This document shows positions 17,710-26,620 of a stretch of 64,000 nt of DNA, piece by piece. Within the stretch, counting starts at the first letter, position 1. The number at the start of each line of letters is the position of its first letter. The stretch lies in assembly GCA_947178505.1 (NCBI GenBank), contig CAMWYR010000004.1, forward strand, positions 1-64,000, in the 5' to 3' direction. The translations under genes were made by a program, and so were the position numbers. The notes under the pieces were generated by a model, which was given only the letters and a program-made list of their open reading frames with translations, was not told the DNA's origin and did not search any database. Origin of the DNA: an uncultured Muribaculaceae bacterium. GTDB lineage: Bacteria > Bacteroidota > Bacteroidia > Bacteroidales > Muribaculaceae.

Positions 17710-18058
17710 TTTGATAGCGGGCTATTATAGATTACCCTAATTATTTATTTAGCTATGGAACAAATTCATGGCCTCATTCACTAATTGGATAAATTGAAGA
17801 TATTACTACCGAAGAAATTCGGGAATCTTTTGCGGGGCCATATCGATGCTATATTGTCGGCTGAGGTTCAATCCGTGATTTCGAAAGTAGATGCCGATTT
17901 GAACCTATCGTCTTGAATGTTATATGGTGGGTATTGACGTTAGCGACTTTGAAGAGTAGCCTTAGGCTATACTCGATGTCTTTATTGTTGAAACTGTCTT
18001 CATACAAATATAAAGAATGATTGTTATAACTAAAAAGATAATTTTAAAATTAAAGTCA
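17710..18058. other. Non-coding or decayed stretch, unexplained
   Basis: AT-rich sequence without an intact gene. A plus-strand frame near 17805-17870 reads coding-like (DITTEEIRESFAGPYRCYIV), then meets a stop, and neighbouring frames give further short coding-like bits broken by stops. This suggests another decayed gene next to the acetyltransferase pseudogene, but no family could be recognised. No repeat, RNA gene or insertion-sequence end was seen. Confidence 0.35.
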
Positions 18059-18415
18059 ATGAAACAGCAGATTCAAATTAAGCGTGCCTACGAGCCGTCT
18101 GAGGCTTCTGATGGTTATAGAATATTTGTAGATCATTTATGGCCACGCGGATTATCTCATGAGACATTTAAATATGATATGTGGGATAAAGAGATAGCTC
18201 CGTCTACTGAATTACGTAAATGGTTTCATGAAGATCCTCAAGGAAGATGGAAAGAGTTTGAAGATAAATATAAGGCATACCTTGAAGCAACTCCGGCGTT
18301 TGCCTCGCTTAAGCAGTTAATTAAGCCGTTCCCGAAGGTCACTCTTCTCTATTCCTCTCATGATGAACTTCATAATAATGCCGCAGTATTGAAAGAAATG
18401 CTATCTAAAGATTAA
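18059..18415 (+). CDS. DUF488 family protein
   Basis: A 118-residue protein, starting at ATG 18059 (MKQQIQIKRAYEP). DUF488 signature segments are present: RIFVDHLWPRGLS near residues 21-33, WDKEIAPSTELRKWFHEDP, and the C-terminal KVTLLYSSHDELHNNAAVL. The function of the family is not established. The gene lies in the AT-rich pocket after the pseudogene, with codon use visibly richer in A/T than the core genes, and may be acquired. In-frame codons upstream of 18059 (from 18017) are AT-rich leader sequence. Confidence 0.87.
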   Translation: MKQQIQIKRAYEPSEASDGYRIFVDHLWPRGLSHETFKYDMWDKEIAPSTELRKWFHEDPQGRWKEFEDKYKAYLEATPAFASLKQLIKPFPKVTLLYSSHDELHNNAAVLKEMLSKD

Positions 18416-18442
18416 TTATCAACTGCTTAGCAGCTCCTGGTG

Positions 18443-19177
18443 TCATATAATTCCCATTGATCGCGCAATTCCACAAGCATCGATTGAATTTCTGACATGT
18501 AGTTTGGCTAAGATTTCTTGACGATGACGGCTTACGGTATTTTTACTGATATTTAGAGCCTTGGCAATCTCCATACTTGTCTTTCCGGAAGCAATAAGTT
18601 GAAGAATCTGTCGCTGGCGTTTACTGATAATTGTATCATTGGATGCAGAAGTCAATTCGTCTTTTATACCGGTGGTGGAATTTACAATGAAACTCTTTCC
18701 TGTAAAATCAAATATCAGCGGACTATAGATGCATACGGCATAGAGCACCTTCTCCATTTCAACATCATAAATATAATACATTCTGTGCAGGATGTCTATG
18801 GAGTTTTTTAAACGGAGTTTGGACATGAGAAAGAATTCATGCCTTTTATTTTTAGGTATACGTTGCAGATAATGAAAAAAACGTAGTTCTGAGATAAACT
18901 TTTCATCTTGTCCTTCCAATGGTAAAAGCGCCAGAATTTCCTCCTCCCAGATTGAATTTTCTGAAGAATAAGTTTCAATACCAATCCTTTTAGCAAATTC
19001 TCCTGTGAAAAACCGACTCTTTCCCTTGCTCAGATCGCTTACTATTACTATTGCATTTTCTATACGAGCCAAAAATTCTGCATATTGATACACATAGATG
19101 TCATCAACCCTTTCGGCTTGATTTACCTGTTCTTTCAGAAGATGATTGAGTTCCTCAAAATGGTTATTATTAATCAT
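18443..19177 (-). CDS. LuxR-type HTH transcriptional regulator
   Basis: A 244-residue regulator. The C-terminal 65 residues are a LuxR/GerE helix-turn-helix: ISKRQRQILQLIASGKTSME, then IAKALNISKNTVSRHRQEIL and the HVRNSIDACGIAR tail. The first 170 residues have a PAS-like pattern (YAEFLARIENAIVIVSDLSK) without a receiver-domain phosphoacceptor. This matches a common Bacteroidetes class of PAS-like/LuxR regulators. It is divergent from the DUF1349 gene across a 58-bp gap with a perfect palindrome, so control of that neighbour, itself, or both is likely. Confidence 0.88.
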   Translation of the reverse strand: MINNNHFEELNHLLKEQVNQAERVDDIYVYQYAEFLARIENAIVIVSDLSKGKSRFFTGEFAKRIGIETYSSENSIWEEEILALLPLEGQDEKFISELRFFHYLQRIPKNKRHEFFLMSKLRLKNSIDILHRMYYIYDVEMEKVLYAVCIYSPLIFDFTGKSFIVNSTTGIKDELTSASNDTIISKRQRQILQLIASGKTSMEIAKALNISKNTVSRHRQEILAKLHVRNSIDACGIARSMGII

Positions 19178-19226
19178 TGCCTACTCTGATTATTTGTCTT
19201 AACTTTGCAAAGTTAATAAAATTAAC
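19177..19226 (+). promoter_or_regulatory. Divergent promoter with nested palindromes
   Basis: A plus-strand promoter for the DUF1349 gene: -33 TTG (19177-19179), 20-nt spacer, -7 TAACTTTG (19200-19207). The -7 lies inside a perfect 18-bp palindrome, TTAACTTTGCAAAGTTAA (19199-19216), so the same -7 octamer also occurs on the minus strand facing the LuxR gene. A second perfect inverted repeat, GTTAAT-AAA-ATTAAC (19212-19226), overlaps it. These are candidate operator sites. Confidence 0.6.
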
Positions 19227-19235
19227 AGAAGTTAT

Positions 19236-19910
19236 ATGAAAGAAGTAAAAGAAAGTAAGTTAGTAGCCTTGGCAGTAATCGCCTTGTCTGCATTGATGAG
19301 TCATAATATCAAGGCACAGACGCTTGAGAAAATGAACTGGTTTAACGAACCGGCGCAGTGGGAAATTCAAGGTGATAAATTTACAATGTTCGTTACGCCG
19401 AACACCGACTACTGGAGAATATCGCACTATGGTTTTACCGTTGATGACGCCCCCTTTTACTATGCGGAACATGGAGGGGAATTTGAAGCAAAAGTGAAGG
19501 TGTCGGGCGATTATAAAATCCGCTTTGATCAAGCCGGGATGATGATTCGAATTGATCATGAGAACTATATTAAATGCGGAATTGAGTTTGTTGACGGTAA
19601 ATTTAATCTAAGTACTGTTGTAACTCATCATACATCCGACTGGAGTGTCATATCGCTCGAGCAGCCCGTTGAAGCAATATGGATTAAGGCAGTGCGCCGC
19701 CTTGATGCGATAGAGATATTCTACTCATTTGATGATAAAGAATATCACTTGATGCGTAATGCCTGGATGGAGGCAAACCGACCTGTGAAAATCGGAATGT
19801 ATGGTGCCAGCCCCGATGGAAATGGCTTCAATGCCACATTCTCTAACTTTAAGATCAAGCATCTGCCTGATAAGGTGCGTTCAGAGTGGCTCCGCCGTAA
19901 TGCCGAATAA
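19236..19910 (+). CDS. Exported DUF1349 family protein
   Basis: A 224-residue protein with an N-terminal signal (hydrophobic LVALAVIALSALMSHNIKAQ), then a single concanavalin-like DUF1349 domain: MNWFNEPAQWEIQGDKFTMF, VTPNTDYWRISHYG, the DQAGMMIRIDHENYIKCGIE strand pair and a closing MGxYGASPDGNGF-like turn. The family is a jelly-roll fold sometimes linked to carbohydrate binding; no catalytic residues can be named. It is alone in its transcription unit, with its own promoter and a strong terminator. Confidence 0.86.
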   Translation: MKEVKESKLVALAVIALSALMSHNIKAQTLEKMNWFNEPAQWEIQGDKFTMFVTPNTDYWRISHYGFTVDDAPFYYAEHGGEFEAKVKVSGDYKIRFDQAGMMIRIDHENYIKCGIEFVDGKFNLSTVVTHHTSDWSVISLEQPVEAIWIKAVRRLDAIEIFYSFDDKEYHLMRNAWMEANRPVKIGMYGASPDGNGFNATFSNFKIKHLPDKVRSEWLRRNAE

Positions 19911-19943
19911 TACATTAGTCTAATAGAGCGCAATAAATGTAAT

Positions 19944-19976
19944 GAGGGTGTGCAATTCGTCGAACTGCACACCCTC
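19944..19976. terminator. Bidirectional terminator
   Basis: GAGGGTGTGCA (19944-19954) pairs perfectly with TGCACACCCTC (19966-19976), with an inner TTCG/CGAA. It lies between two convergent genes. Confidence 0.75.
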
Positions 19977-19996
19977 TCCGTATTTAGGTGAATGTT

Positions 19997-22120
19997 TTAT
20001 TTAGATTCCGTTGCGCCAGTCTTCAGGTATTTGTCAAGGAAGCGGAAGAAGCAGCGCTGCCACAGAATGGCATTCTGGGGTTTAAGCACCCAGTGATTTT
20101 CATCGGGGAAGACTACCATTTCCGTCTCCAGACCACGCATCTTAGCCGCGTTAAAGGCCATCATGCCCTGCGATGCGAGAATGCGGTAGTCGAGTTCGCC
20201 GACGGTAACCAGTATCGGGGCTGTCCACTTATCGACAAAGCGGTGGGGCGAGTTGGCATAGGTGCGCTGAGCGACGGCATTTTCCTTATCCCAGTAAGGG
20301 CCGCCGAGATCGAAGTCAGCAAACCACATTTCCTCAGTCTCAAGATACTGCGTCTCGGTGTTGAAGATGCCGGCGTGAGCCACGAGAGCTGCGAAGCGAC
20401 CCTCATTGTGGCCTGCAAGCCAGTACACGGAGAAGCCTCCGTAACTTGCGCCGATTGCGCCGACATGATCAGCATCTACGTACGGACGCGACTTGATATA
20501 ATCGGTCGCTGCAAAATAATCCTGCATATTCTGGCCACCGTAATCTCCTGAAATCTGACGGTTCCATTCAGCTCCGAACCCGGGAACACCATGGCGGTTG
20601 GGAGCGATGACAACATATCCATTTGCGGCCATGATCATAAAGTTCCATCGATAGCTCCAGAACTGGCTCACAGCCTGCTGCGGGCCACCCTGGCAGTAAA
20701 GTATGGCGGGATACTTCTTATTCGGATCAAAGTCGGGGGGAAGAATCTCCCAGCATGTCATCTCCTTACCATCAGTTGTAGGCACGATTACCTTTTTCAC
20801 ATCGCCTAACTTAAGCTCATCAAGCAGTTCCTTATTTACCGACGTCAACTGCTTCACCTCTTTAGAACCCTTAGTGATGAGATATATCTCATTCGGTTCG
20901 CGCATTGAATGACGCAGTGAGATGGCTGTCTGGGCGGTTACAGGTGCAATGGAGCCGTAATCATACTGACCATCCGCGAGAGTCTCGATTTCCGCAGTCT
21001 CAACATTGATCGAGAACACCGGCTCAGTACCCTGATAATAGCCCACGAACCAGATTGACTTGCCGTCAGCATTCCATGCAAACTGCTCGGGCCAGTAATC
21101 CCAATCCTTAGTGAGGTCGCGGGTCTCGCGTGTCTTTAGATCCATCACGCATAGGCGCTTCTTATCACTCTCATATTTGGCAGTGGCCATCGAAAGCCAT
21201 GCCAGTGTCGTGCCGTCGGGAGAGAACACCGGATCTGTGTCATATCCGGGCCATGCTTCGCCCTCGGTAAGATTCTCAGTTGTGCCTTTCTCCAGATCAT
21301 AGAGATACAGATCAGAATCAGTGGAGAACACATAATCTTTTCCCGTAAATTTGCGGCTCACATAGACAAGAGTTTTAGAATCGGGGCTCCATGCGAATGA
21401 TTCCGAACCGCCAAACGGACGCATCGGACATTCGTAGGGCTCACCCTCCATAATATCCTTGCTATTCTCGATTCCCGACAGCTTGAAGTCGGCAATGAAT
21501 GGATGAGGTATCTGAGTTACCCATTCATCCCAGTGCTTATAACCAAGGTCATTGATCACACGGCCGGTTGTTTTCGGCAGGCCTTCGAACAACGTGGAGT
21601 CTTTGTCGAATGCCGCGATGGGGGAGGAGTAAATCACACGCGACTCATCAGGACTGATCTTAAAGCATTCGATTCCGTTCTCAACTTTCGACAGGCGCTT
21701 CTCATCCTTTCCGTTGGCATTGATAGAGAAAATCTGTGAGGCTTTCGTATCTTCATCATAGCGCAGGAAGGCAAGACGGTTACCCTCTTCAAGCCACTGA
21801 AGATTATTTTCCGACCCCGCTGTGACAGTGAGACGACGCATATTCGAGCCGTCACTGTCAATAAGGTAAATTTCAGAATTCCCCTTATTCTCCTCGATAT
21901 TCTCGTAGGTGAGAGTGAAGGCGATTGTCTTACCATCCGGAGAAGGCACTGCCTCGGAAATGCGACCGAAGGCCTCAAGCACTTCAGGTGTCAGCATTCC
22001 GTTCTCAATCTTAACATCCGGTTTCTCAATGATTTTAGAGTTCTCTTTCGAGCCTCCGGAACAGGCCGTCAGAGCAAGTGGCATAAGCATGGCGCACATC
22101 GATACTCCTGTCTTGTTCAT
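19997..22120 (-). CDS. S9 family prolyl oligopeptidase / dipeptidyl-peptidase lipoprotein
   Basis: A 707-residue serine peptidase of family S9. The N-terminus is a lipoprotein signal (LMPLALTACSGG), so it is anchored facing the periplasm or surface. The first two thirds are beta-propeller repeats (TolB-like ISPDESRVIYSSP, WSPDSKTLVYVSRKF, FSPDGTTLAWLS). The alpha/beta hydrolase domain carries the nucleophile in GAIGASYGGFSVYW, an Asp in TVGELDYRIL and a His in PDENHWVLKP. It most likely cleaves dipeptides from peptides taken up for amino-acid use. Which S9 subfamily (DPP4, DPP5 or acylaminoacyl) cannot be settled by eye. Confidence 0.92.
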   Translation of the reverse strand: MNKTGVSMCAMLMPLALTACSGGSKENSKIIEKPDVKIENGMLTPEVLEAFGRISEAVPSPDGKTIAFTLTYENIEENKGNSEIYLIDSDGSNMRRLTVTAGSENNLQWLEEGNRLAFLRYDEDTKASQIFSINANGKDEKRLSKVENGIECFKISPDESRVIYSSPIAAFDKDSTLFEGLPKTTGRVINDLGYKHWDEWVTQIPHPFIADFKLSGIENSKDIMEGEPYECPMRPFGGSESFAWSPDSKTLVYVSRKFTGKDYVFSTDSDLYLYDLEKGTTENLTEGEAWPGYDTDPVFSPDGTTLAWLSMATAKYESDKKRLCVMDLKTRETRDLTKDWDYWPEQFAWNADGKSIWFVGYYQGTEPVFSINVETAEIETLADGQYDYGSIAPVTAQTAISLRHSMREPNEIYLITKGSKEVKQLTSVNKELLDELKLGDVKKVIVPTTDGKEMTCWEILPPDFDPNKKYPAILYCQGGPQQAVSQFWSYRWNFMIMAANGYVVIAPNRHGVPGFGAEWNRQISGDYGGQNMQDYFAATDYIKSRPYVDADHVGAIGASYGGFSVYWLAGHNEGRFAALVAHAGIFNTETQYLETEEMWFADFDLGGPYWDKENAVAQRTYANSPHRFVDKWTAPILVTVGELDYRILASQGMMAFNAAKMRGLETEMVVFPDENHWVLKPQNAILWQRCFFRFLDKYLKTGATESK

Positions 22121-22134
22121 GTGTTGAAGTTTGA

Positions 22135-24153
22135 TTAATATTTATGGTTGAATTTCTTTTTTCCTGACTTATTGAAGCTACCGTCGGATTTCCTTCGTGA
22201 CGGATTATGCGCCCCACGCCGGGGACTACCTGCCGAATGCGTGCCACCGCTGTTTCGGCTTTCGTCTCCTTTCCGGAAATTTTCTCTCGAAGTTGAATAT
22301 CCGCCGTTGGGGTAGAGGGCAGCGATAAGATCCTGTCGTCCTATTTTTTTAAGCTCCGACGTAATATCCCGCCGGTTCTCAGGTTTCCACCAGAAGAAAA
22401 ACTGTCTCTGGGCCAGTTTCTCCTTTTCTGTTCTTGCGGTGAAAACCTTTTCGCCCGTATATGGATGATATCCTGAGTAGAAAATCTCGGTAGCTACGGT
22501 CATAGGTGTAGGGGTAAAATCCTGCACTTGCTCAAGCTGAAAATTCAATTCCTTTGTTTCGGCAGCAAGTTCGGCCATATGCTCCTCACGGCAGCCGGGA
22601 TGTGAAGATATGAAGTAGGGGATAAGCTGCTGACGCATTCCGGTCTCTTCATTCACCTTGTCGAATATCCTCTTGAACTGCTTGAACTGGCTGAAACTTG
22701 GTTTCCGCATAACGTTTAGCACTTCGTCTGACGTGTGCTCAGGAGCCACTTTCAGTCGACCGCTCACATGCCGCTCGATAAGTTCACGCAAATAGTCGCG
22801 GTTGGTAGCGTCGGTCTCAGCCTTCCCGGAAGAAGCCATTGCAAGATCATAGCGGACTCCGCTCCCGATAAAAGATTTCTTAACTCCGGGGAGTGCATCA
22901 ACTTCTCTATACACGTCGAGCAGTGCCTGATGATTATTATCGAGGTTCGGACACACTTTCGGGTGCAGGCATGACGGCCTGACACATTTCCGGCATATAT
23001 CCTTATCTTTTCCTCCCATTGAGTACATATTGGCCGACGGACCCCCGAGATCGGATATATAGCCCTTGAAGTCGTGCATCTCCGTGACTTTCTTAGCCTC
23101 CCTGACAATAGACTCTTTAGAGCGAGAGGCTATAAATTTGCCCTGATGGGCTGAGATAGTGCAGAACGCGCAGCCTCCGAAACATCCCCTGTGCATATTC
23201 ACGGAATGCCTTATCATTTCGTAGGCCGGGATCACTTTCCCTTTGTATCTCGGATGTGGCACCCGGGTATATGGGAGATCAAACGAGCGGTCGATTTCTC
23301 CCGTGGTCATCGGTGGTAGCATCGGGTTTATCTTTACTCGTTTCCCCCCGGCCTCCTGCCATATCACTTTCCCCTCCATCTTATTGGATTCCTCCTCGAC
23401 ATGGCGGAAATTGAGCGATTGAAGTCTCTTGTTTTTCAGGCATTCCTCATAGCTGTGGAGCACGATATCGCCCTCTTCAGGATTCTCATCGGTGATTACG
23501 GCCGTCTGCATCACGTCGGTCATCTCAGAGATTTTATCCCCCTTATCCAATCGCTCGGCTATTTCAAGAATTGTACGCTCCCCCATGCCGTAACTGATTA
23601 TATCGGCCTTCGATTCAATGAGAATAGAGGGTCGTAGGCGATCCTTCCAGTAGTCATAATGGGCCACACGTCTCAGCGACGCCTCTATGCCTCCGGCCAC
23701 GACCGGCACATCAGGATAAAGCTTTTTCAATATTTCGGAATAGACGATCGTGGGCATATCAGGCCGCATACCGTGCTTCCCTCCCGCTGTGTATGCGTCG
23801 TCATGTCGCAGACGTCGGTTGGCCGTATAGTGATTCACCATAGAATCCATCGCGCCGGCCGACACCCCGAAAAAAAGGCGCGGTGCGCCCAATTTCTTAA
23901 AGTCGCGGAGATCGTCGCGCCAGTTGGGCTGGGGGACGATCGCAACCTTATAACCGGCTTTCTGCAACGTACGGCCGATTACTGCCGCTCCGAATGAAGG
24001 ATGGTCAACGTAGGCATCTCCTGAAAACAGAATGATATCGGCCTGCTCCCATCCGAGAGCATCCATTTCCTCTCTTGAGGTGGGAAGATAGAGCGACTTG
24101 TCGGTGAGAGGATTAGAGATGGAAATTTTAGTTGCTCGCTGGTTCTGGCTCAT
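22135..24153 (-). CDS. YgiQ family radical SAM protein
   Basis: A 672-residue radical SAM enzyme. The N-terminal B12-binding-like/UPF0313 region begins near DALGWEQADIILFSGDAYVD. The cluster motif Cx3Cx2C is in MHRGCFGGCAFCTISAHQG. A YgiQ-specific Cys-rich segment, CRKCVRPSCLHPKVCPN, follows. The C-terminal tail is basic and low in complexity (Arg, Ser, Gly, Asn). The reaction of this family is not known. Its start codon lies 26 bases inside the uvrB reading frame, so the two are probably translated from one mRNA. Confidence 0.93.
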   Translation of the reverse strand: MSQNQRATKISISNPLTDKSLYLPTSREEMDALGWEQADIILFSGDAYVDHPSFGAAVIGRTLQKAGYKVAIVPQPNWRDDLRDFKKLGAPRLFFGVSAGAMDSMVNHYTANRRLRHDDAYTAGGKHGMRPDMPTIVYSEILKKLYPDVPVVAGGIEASLRRVAHYDYWKDRLRPSILIESKADIISYGMGERTILEIAERLDKGDKISEMTDVMQTAVITDENPEEGDIVLHSYEECLKNKRLQSLNFRHVEEESNKMEGKVIWQEAGGKRVKINPMLPPMTTGEIDRSFDLPYTRVPHPRYKGKVIPAYEMIRHSVNMHRGCFGGCAFCTISAHQGKFIASRSKESIVREAKKVTEMHDFKGYISDLGGPSANMYSMGGKDKDICRKCVRPSCLHPKVCPNLDNNHQALLDVYREVDALPGVKKSFIGSGVRYDLAMASSGKAETDATNRDYLRELIERHVSGRLKVAPEHTSDEVLNVMRKPSFSQFKQFKRIFDKVNEETGMRQQLIPYFISSHPGCREEHMAELAAETKELNFQLEQVQDFTPTPMTVATEIFYSGYHPYTGEKVFTARTEKEKLAQRQFFFWWKPENRRDITSELKKIGRQDLIAALYPNGGYSTSRENFRKGDESRNSGGTHSAGSPRRGAHNPSRRKSDGSFNKSGKKKFNHKY

Positions 24154-26257
24154 GCTGGTCTATCATATCTTGCAGATGGATAAGTTCGTCGCGCAGGCGG
24201 GCCGCCTCTATGAAGTCGGTGCGCTTTGCGGCCGCCACCATGTCTCTTCTTACTAATTCAAGCCGGCGTTCAAGCTCGCTCACCGACATATAATCGAGCA
24301 CCGGATCCGCAGCGACTGAAGGCTTATTTTCTTCTTCGATGTATGGGCGTGGTCCGGAAGCCGCAGCCGTGGGACTCTGTCGCGCAGTTGTCGGTTTCTG
24401 CGAGGGTGCGATGCGACTTTTGGAAAGTCTCGACTTGTCGCCTTTCTTCTCGGCTCCTTCATATATCTCTATGAGATCATTACCACCTTTCTTCACGATC
24501 GGCTGAGGCGTGATGCCATGCTCAAGGTTATATTTCATCTGCTTTGCACGGCGTCGCTCGGTCTCATCGATGGTGCGCTGCATCGAATCCGTAACCTTAT
24601 CAGCATACATAATTACCTTTCCGTTGACGTTTCGTGCCGCGCGTCCTGCGGTCTGCGTCAGTGAACGGTGATTGCGGAGGAATCCCTCCTTGTCAGCGTC
24701 GAGTATGGCCACAAGGCTAACCTGCGGAAGGTCAAGACCCTCACGCAATAGGTTGACTCCTATGAGCACGTCATAAACGCCCTCCCTCAGATCTTCGAGG
24801 ATGCGTATGCGCTCAAGCGTATCGACGTCGCTGTGTATGTAGGCTGAATTGATTCCCCACTTTATCAGGTGACGGTTTAGTTCTTCAGCCATCCGCTTGG
24901 TAAGCGTGGTTACCAGCGTGCGTTCACCGGCTTCAATCCGGCGGTGGATCTCTTCGAGAAGATCATCGATCTGGTTGAGCGTCGGGCGCACTTCGATTTC
25001 CGGATCAAGCAGCCCGGTCGGACGAATCACCTGCTCGGTGAAGATTCCTTCGGTCTGCTGAAGTTCATAGTCGCCGGGAGTGGCGCTCACGTAAATCACT
25101 TGCGGAGTCAGCCGCTCGAACTCCTCGAATTTCAGAGGTCGGTTGTCAATTGCCGCCGGCAGCCGGAATCCGTATTCCACCAGATTCATCTTTCGTGAGA
25201 GGTCGCCTCCGTTCATTCCGCGAATCTGAGGAAGGGTTACGTGGCTCTCGTCGATGATTGTGAGGAAGTCTTTCGGGAAGTAATCGAGCAGGCAGAAAGG
25301 ACGCATGCCCGGTTCGCGGCCATCGAAGTATCGTGAATAGTTCTCAATCCCGCTGCAATGCCCGAGTTCTTTTATCATCTCCACGTCATAGGTGACACGT
25401 TCGCGCAGACGTTCTGCTTCAAGCACTTTACCCTCCTTAAGGAAAAACTCGCATTGCGCGCCGAGGTCGAGCGTGATCTGGTCGACGGCGTTGGCCGTGC
25501 GTTCTTTCGACGATACGAAGATGTTGGCCGGATATATATTGAATCCCTCCAGATCGCTGAGCGGCATCCCCGACTGGGGATCGACTGTCTGTATCTTTTC
25601 AATCTCATCGCCCCAGAACATCACCCGAAGCTGAATTTCTTCGAACGAAAGCATGATGTCAACCGTGTCTCCCTTAACCCTGAACTGACCGCGGAAAAGT
25701 TCCGTCTCAGTGCGTGAATAGAGAGAGTCCACCAGCTTTCTCAGGAAAGCGTTACGTGAGATACGGTCGCCTACTTTGATCCTTACGACGGTTTGGGCAA
25801 AGTCTTCCGGGTTGCCCATGCCGTAGATACAGCTCACGGAGGAAATCACCACGACGTCGCGGCGTCCCGAAAGAAGGGCTGCAGCAGTCGAAAGTCTCAG
25901 CTTATCAATCTGCTCATTGATCATCAAGTCTTTCTCAATATACTTATCAGCGCCCGGGATGTAGGCCTCGGGCTGGTAATAATCATAATAACTCACAAAA
26001 TACTGCACAGAGTTCTCCGGGAAAAAGTTCTTGAATTCTGTGTAGAGCTGGGCCGCAAGTGTCTTGTTATGGGATAGTATAAGTGTTGGACGCTGCACTT
26101 TCTGAATCACGTTGGCCATCGTAAATGTCTTGCCGCTCCCCGTAACGCCAAGCAGTGTCTGATGCTTCTGGCCATCAAGCACCCCCTGCGCGAGCTCGGC
26201 AATCGCTTCCGGCTGGTCTCCGGTAGGCATGAATTCTGATGATAATTTAAAATCCAT
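24128..26257 (-). CDS. uvrB: UvrB, excinuclease ABC subunit B
   Basis: Helicase-like damage-verification subunit of nucleotide excision repair. Walker A GVTGSGKTFTMANV is near residue 38, the DNA-threading beta-hairpin is YYDYYQPEAYIP, Walker B/DEAH-like is IDESHVTLPQI, and motif VI is SLTQTAGRAARNVNGKV. The C-terminal UVR motif, ERRLELVRRDMVAAAKRTDF, binds UvrC. A Pro/Ser/Lys-rich linker of about 60 residues before the UVR motif makes it 709 residues, longer than the usual 670. The ygiQ-like gene overlaps its end. Confidence 0.97.
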   Translation of the reverse strand: MDFKLSSEFMPTGDQPEAIAELAQGVLDGQKHQTLLGVTGSGKTFTMANVIQKVQRPTLILSHNKTLAAQLYTEFKNFFPENSVQYFVSYYDYYQPEAYIPGADKYIEKDLMINEQIDKLRLSTAAALLSGRRDVVVISSVSCIYGMGNPEDFAQTVVRIKVGDRISRNAFLRKLVDSLYSRTETELFRGQFRVKGDTVDIMLSFEEIQLRVMFWGDEIEKIQTVDPQSGMPLSDLEGFNIYPANIFVSSKERTANAVDQITLDLGAQCEFFLKEGKVLEAERLRERVTYDVEMIKELGHCSGIENYSRYFDGREPGMRPFCLLDYFPKDFLTIIDESHVTLPQIRGMNGGDLSRKMNLVEYGFRLPAAIDNRPLKFEEFERLTPQVIYVSATPGDYELQQTEGIFTEQVIRPTGLLDPEIEVRPTLNQIDDLLEEIHRRIEAGERTLVTTLTKRMAEELNRHLIKWGINSAYIHSDVDTLERIRILEDLREGVYDVLIGVNLLREGLDLPQVSLVAILDADKEGFLRNHRSLTQTAGRAARNVNGKVIMYADKVTDSMQRTIDETERRRAKQMKYNLEHGITPQPIVKKGGNDLIEIYEGAEKKGDKSRLSKSRIAPSQKPTTARQSPTAAASGPRPYIEEENKPSVAADPVLDYMSVSELERRLELVRRDMVAAAKRTDFIEAARLRDELIHLQDMIDQHEPEPASN

Positions 26258-26338
26258 GGTAAAGTTTCTTTCGCGTTTTCTTCTTTCTTAATGCAGCCAA
26301 CTTTCTCAGTTGCTCCGAATTTCCCGTTCGGTAATCTG

Positions 26339-26370
26339 CAAATATAACATTTTTTGGAATAATTGGCAAA
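26339..26370 (-). promoter_or_regulatory. Promoter of uvrB-ygiQ
   Basis: On the minus strand -33 TTTG (26367-26370), a 20-nt spacer and -7 TATATTTG (26339-26346). No SOS-type box was recognised. The leader would be about 75 nt. Confidence 0.6.
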
Positions 26371-26458
26371 TAGGAATTCAAACAACGTTACGAAAAAGGT
26401 TAATAAGATATAAAACGGTATAAACTTCAGCCTCCTAAGTATAATTTCACTCGGTTGG

Positions 26459-26490
26459 TTTTGATTTTTCGAGTTTTATCATTAATTTTG
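26459..26490 (+). promoter_or_regulatory. Promoter of tpiA
   Basis: -33 TTTTG (26459-26463), a 19-nt spacer and -7 TAATTTTG (26483-26490). The 5' leader would be about 125 nt. Apart from this and the uvrB promoter, nothing else was seen in the 363-bp gap between uvrB and tpiA. Confidence 0.6.
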
Positions 26491-26620
26491 TATGATAAAG
26501 CGGAATCTCCTTCAGGCCTTTTGCATGAGATGATTCGGAAATGCCGGCAGGTGTGCAAGAACACCGGAGAGAGTAGCCAAGAAATGAAACCCCAAAAGAA
26601 CATATAAATTTCAGACAGAA

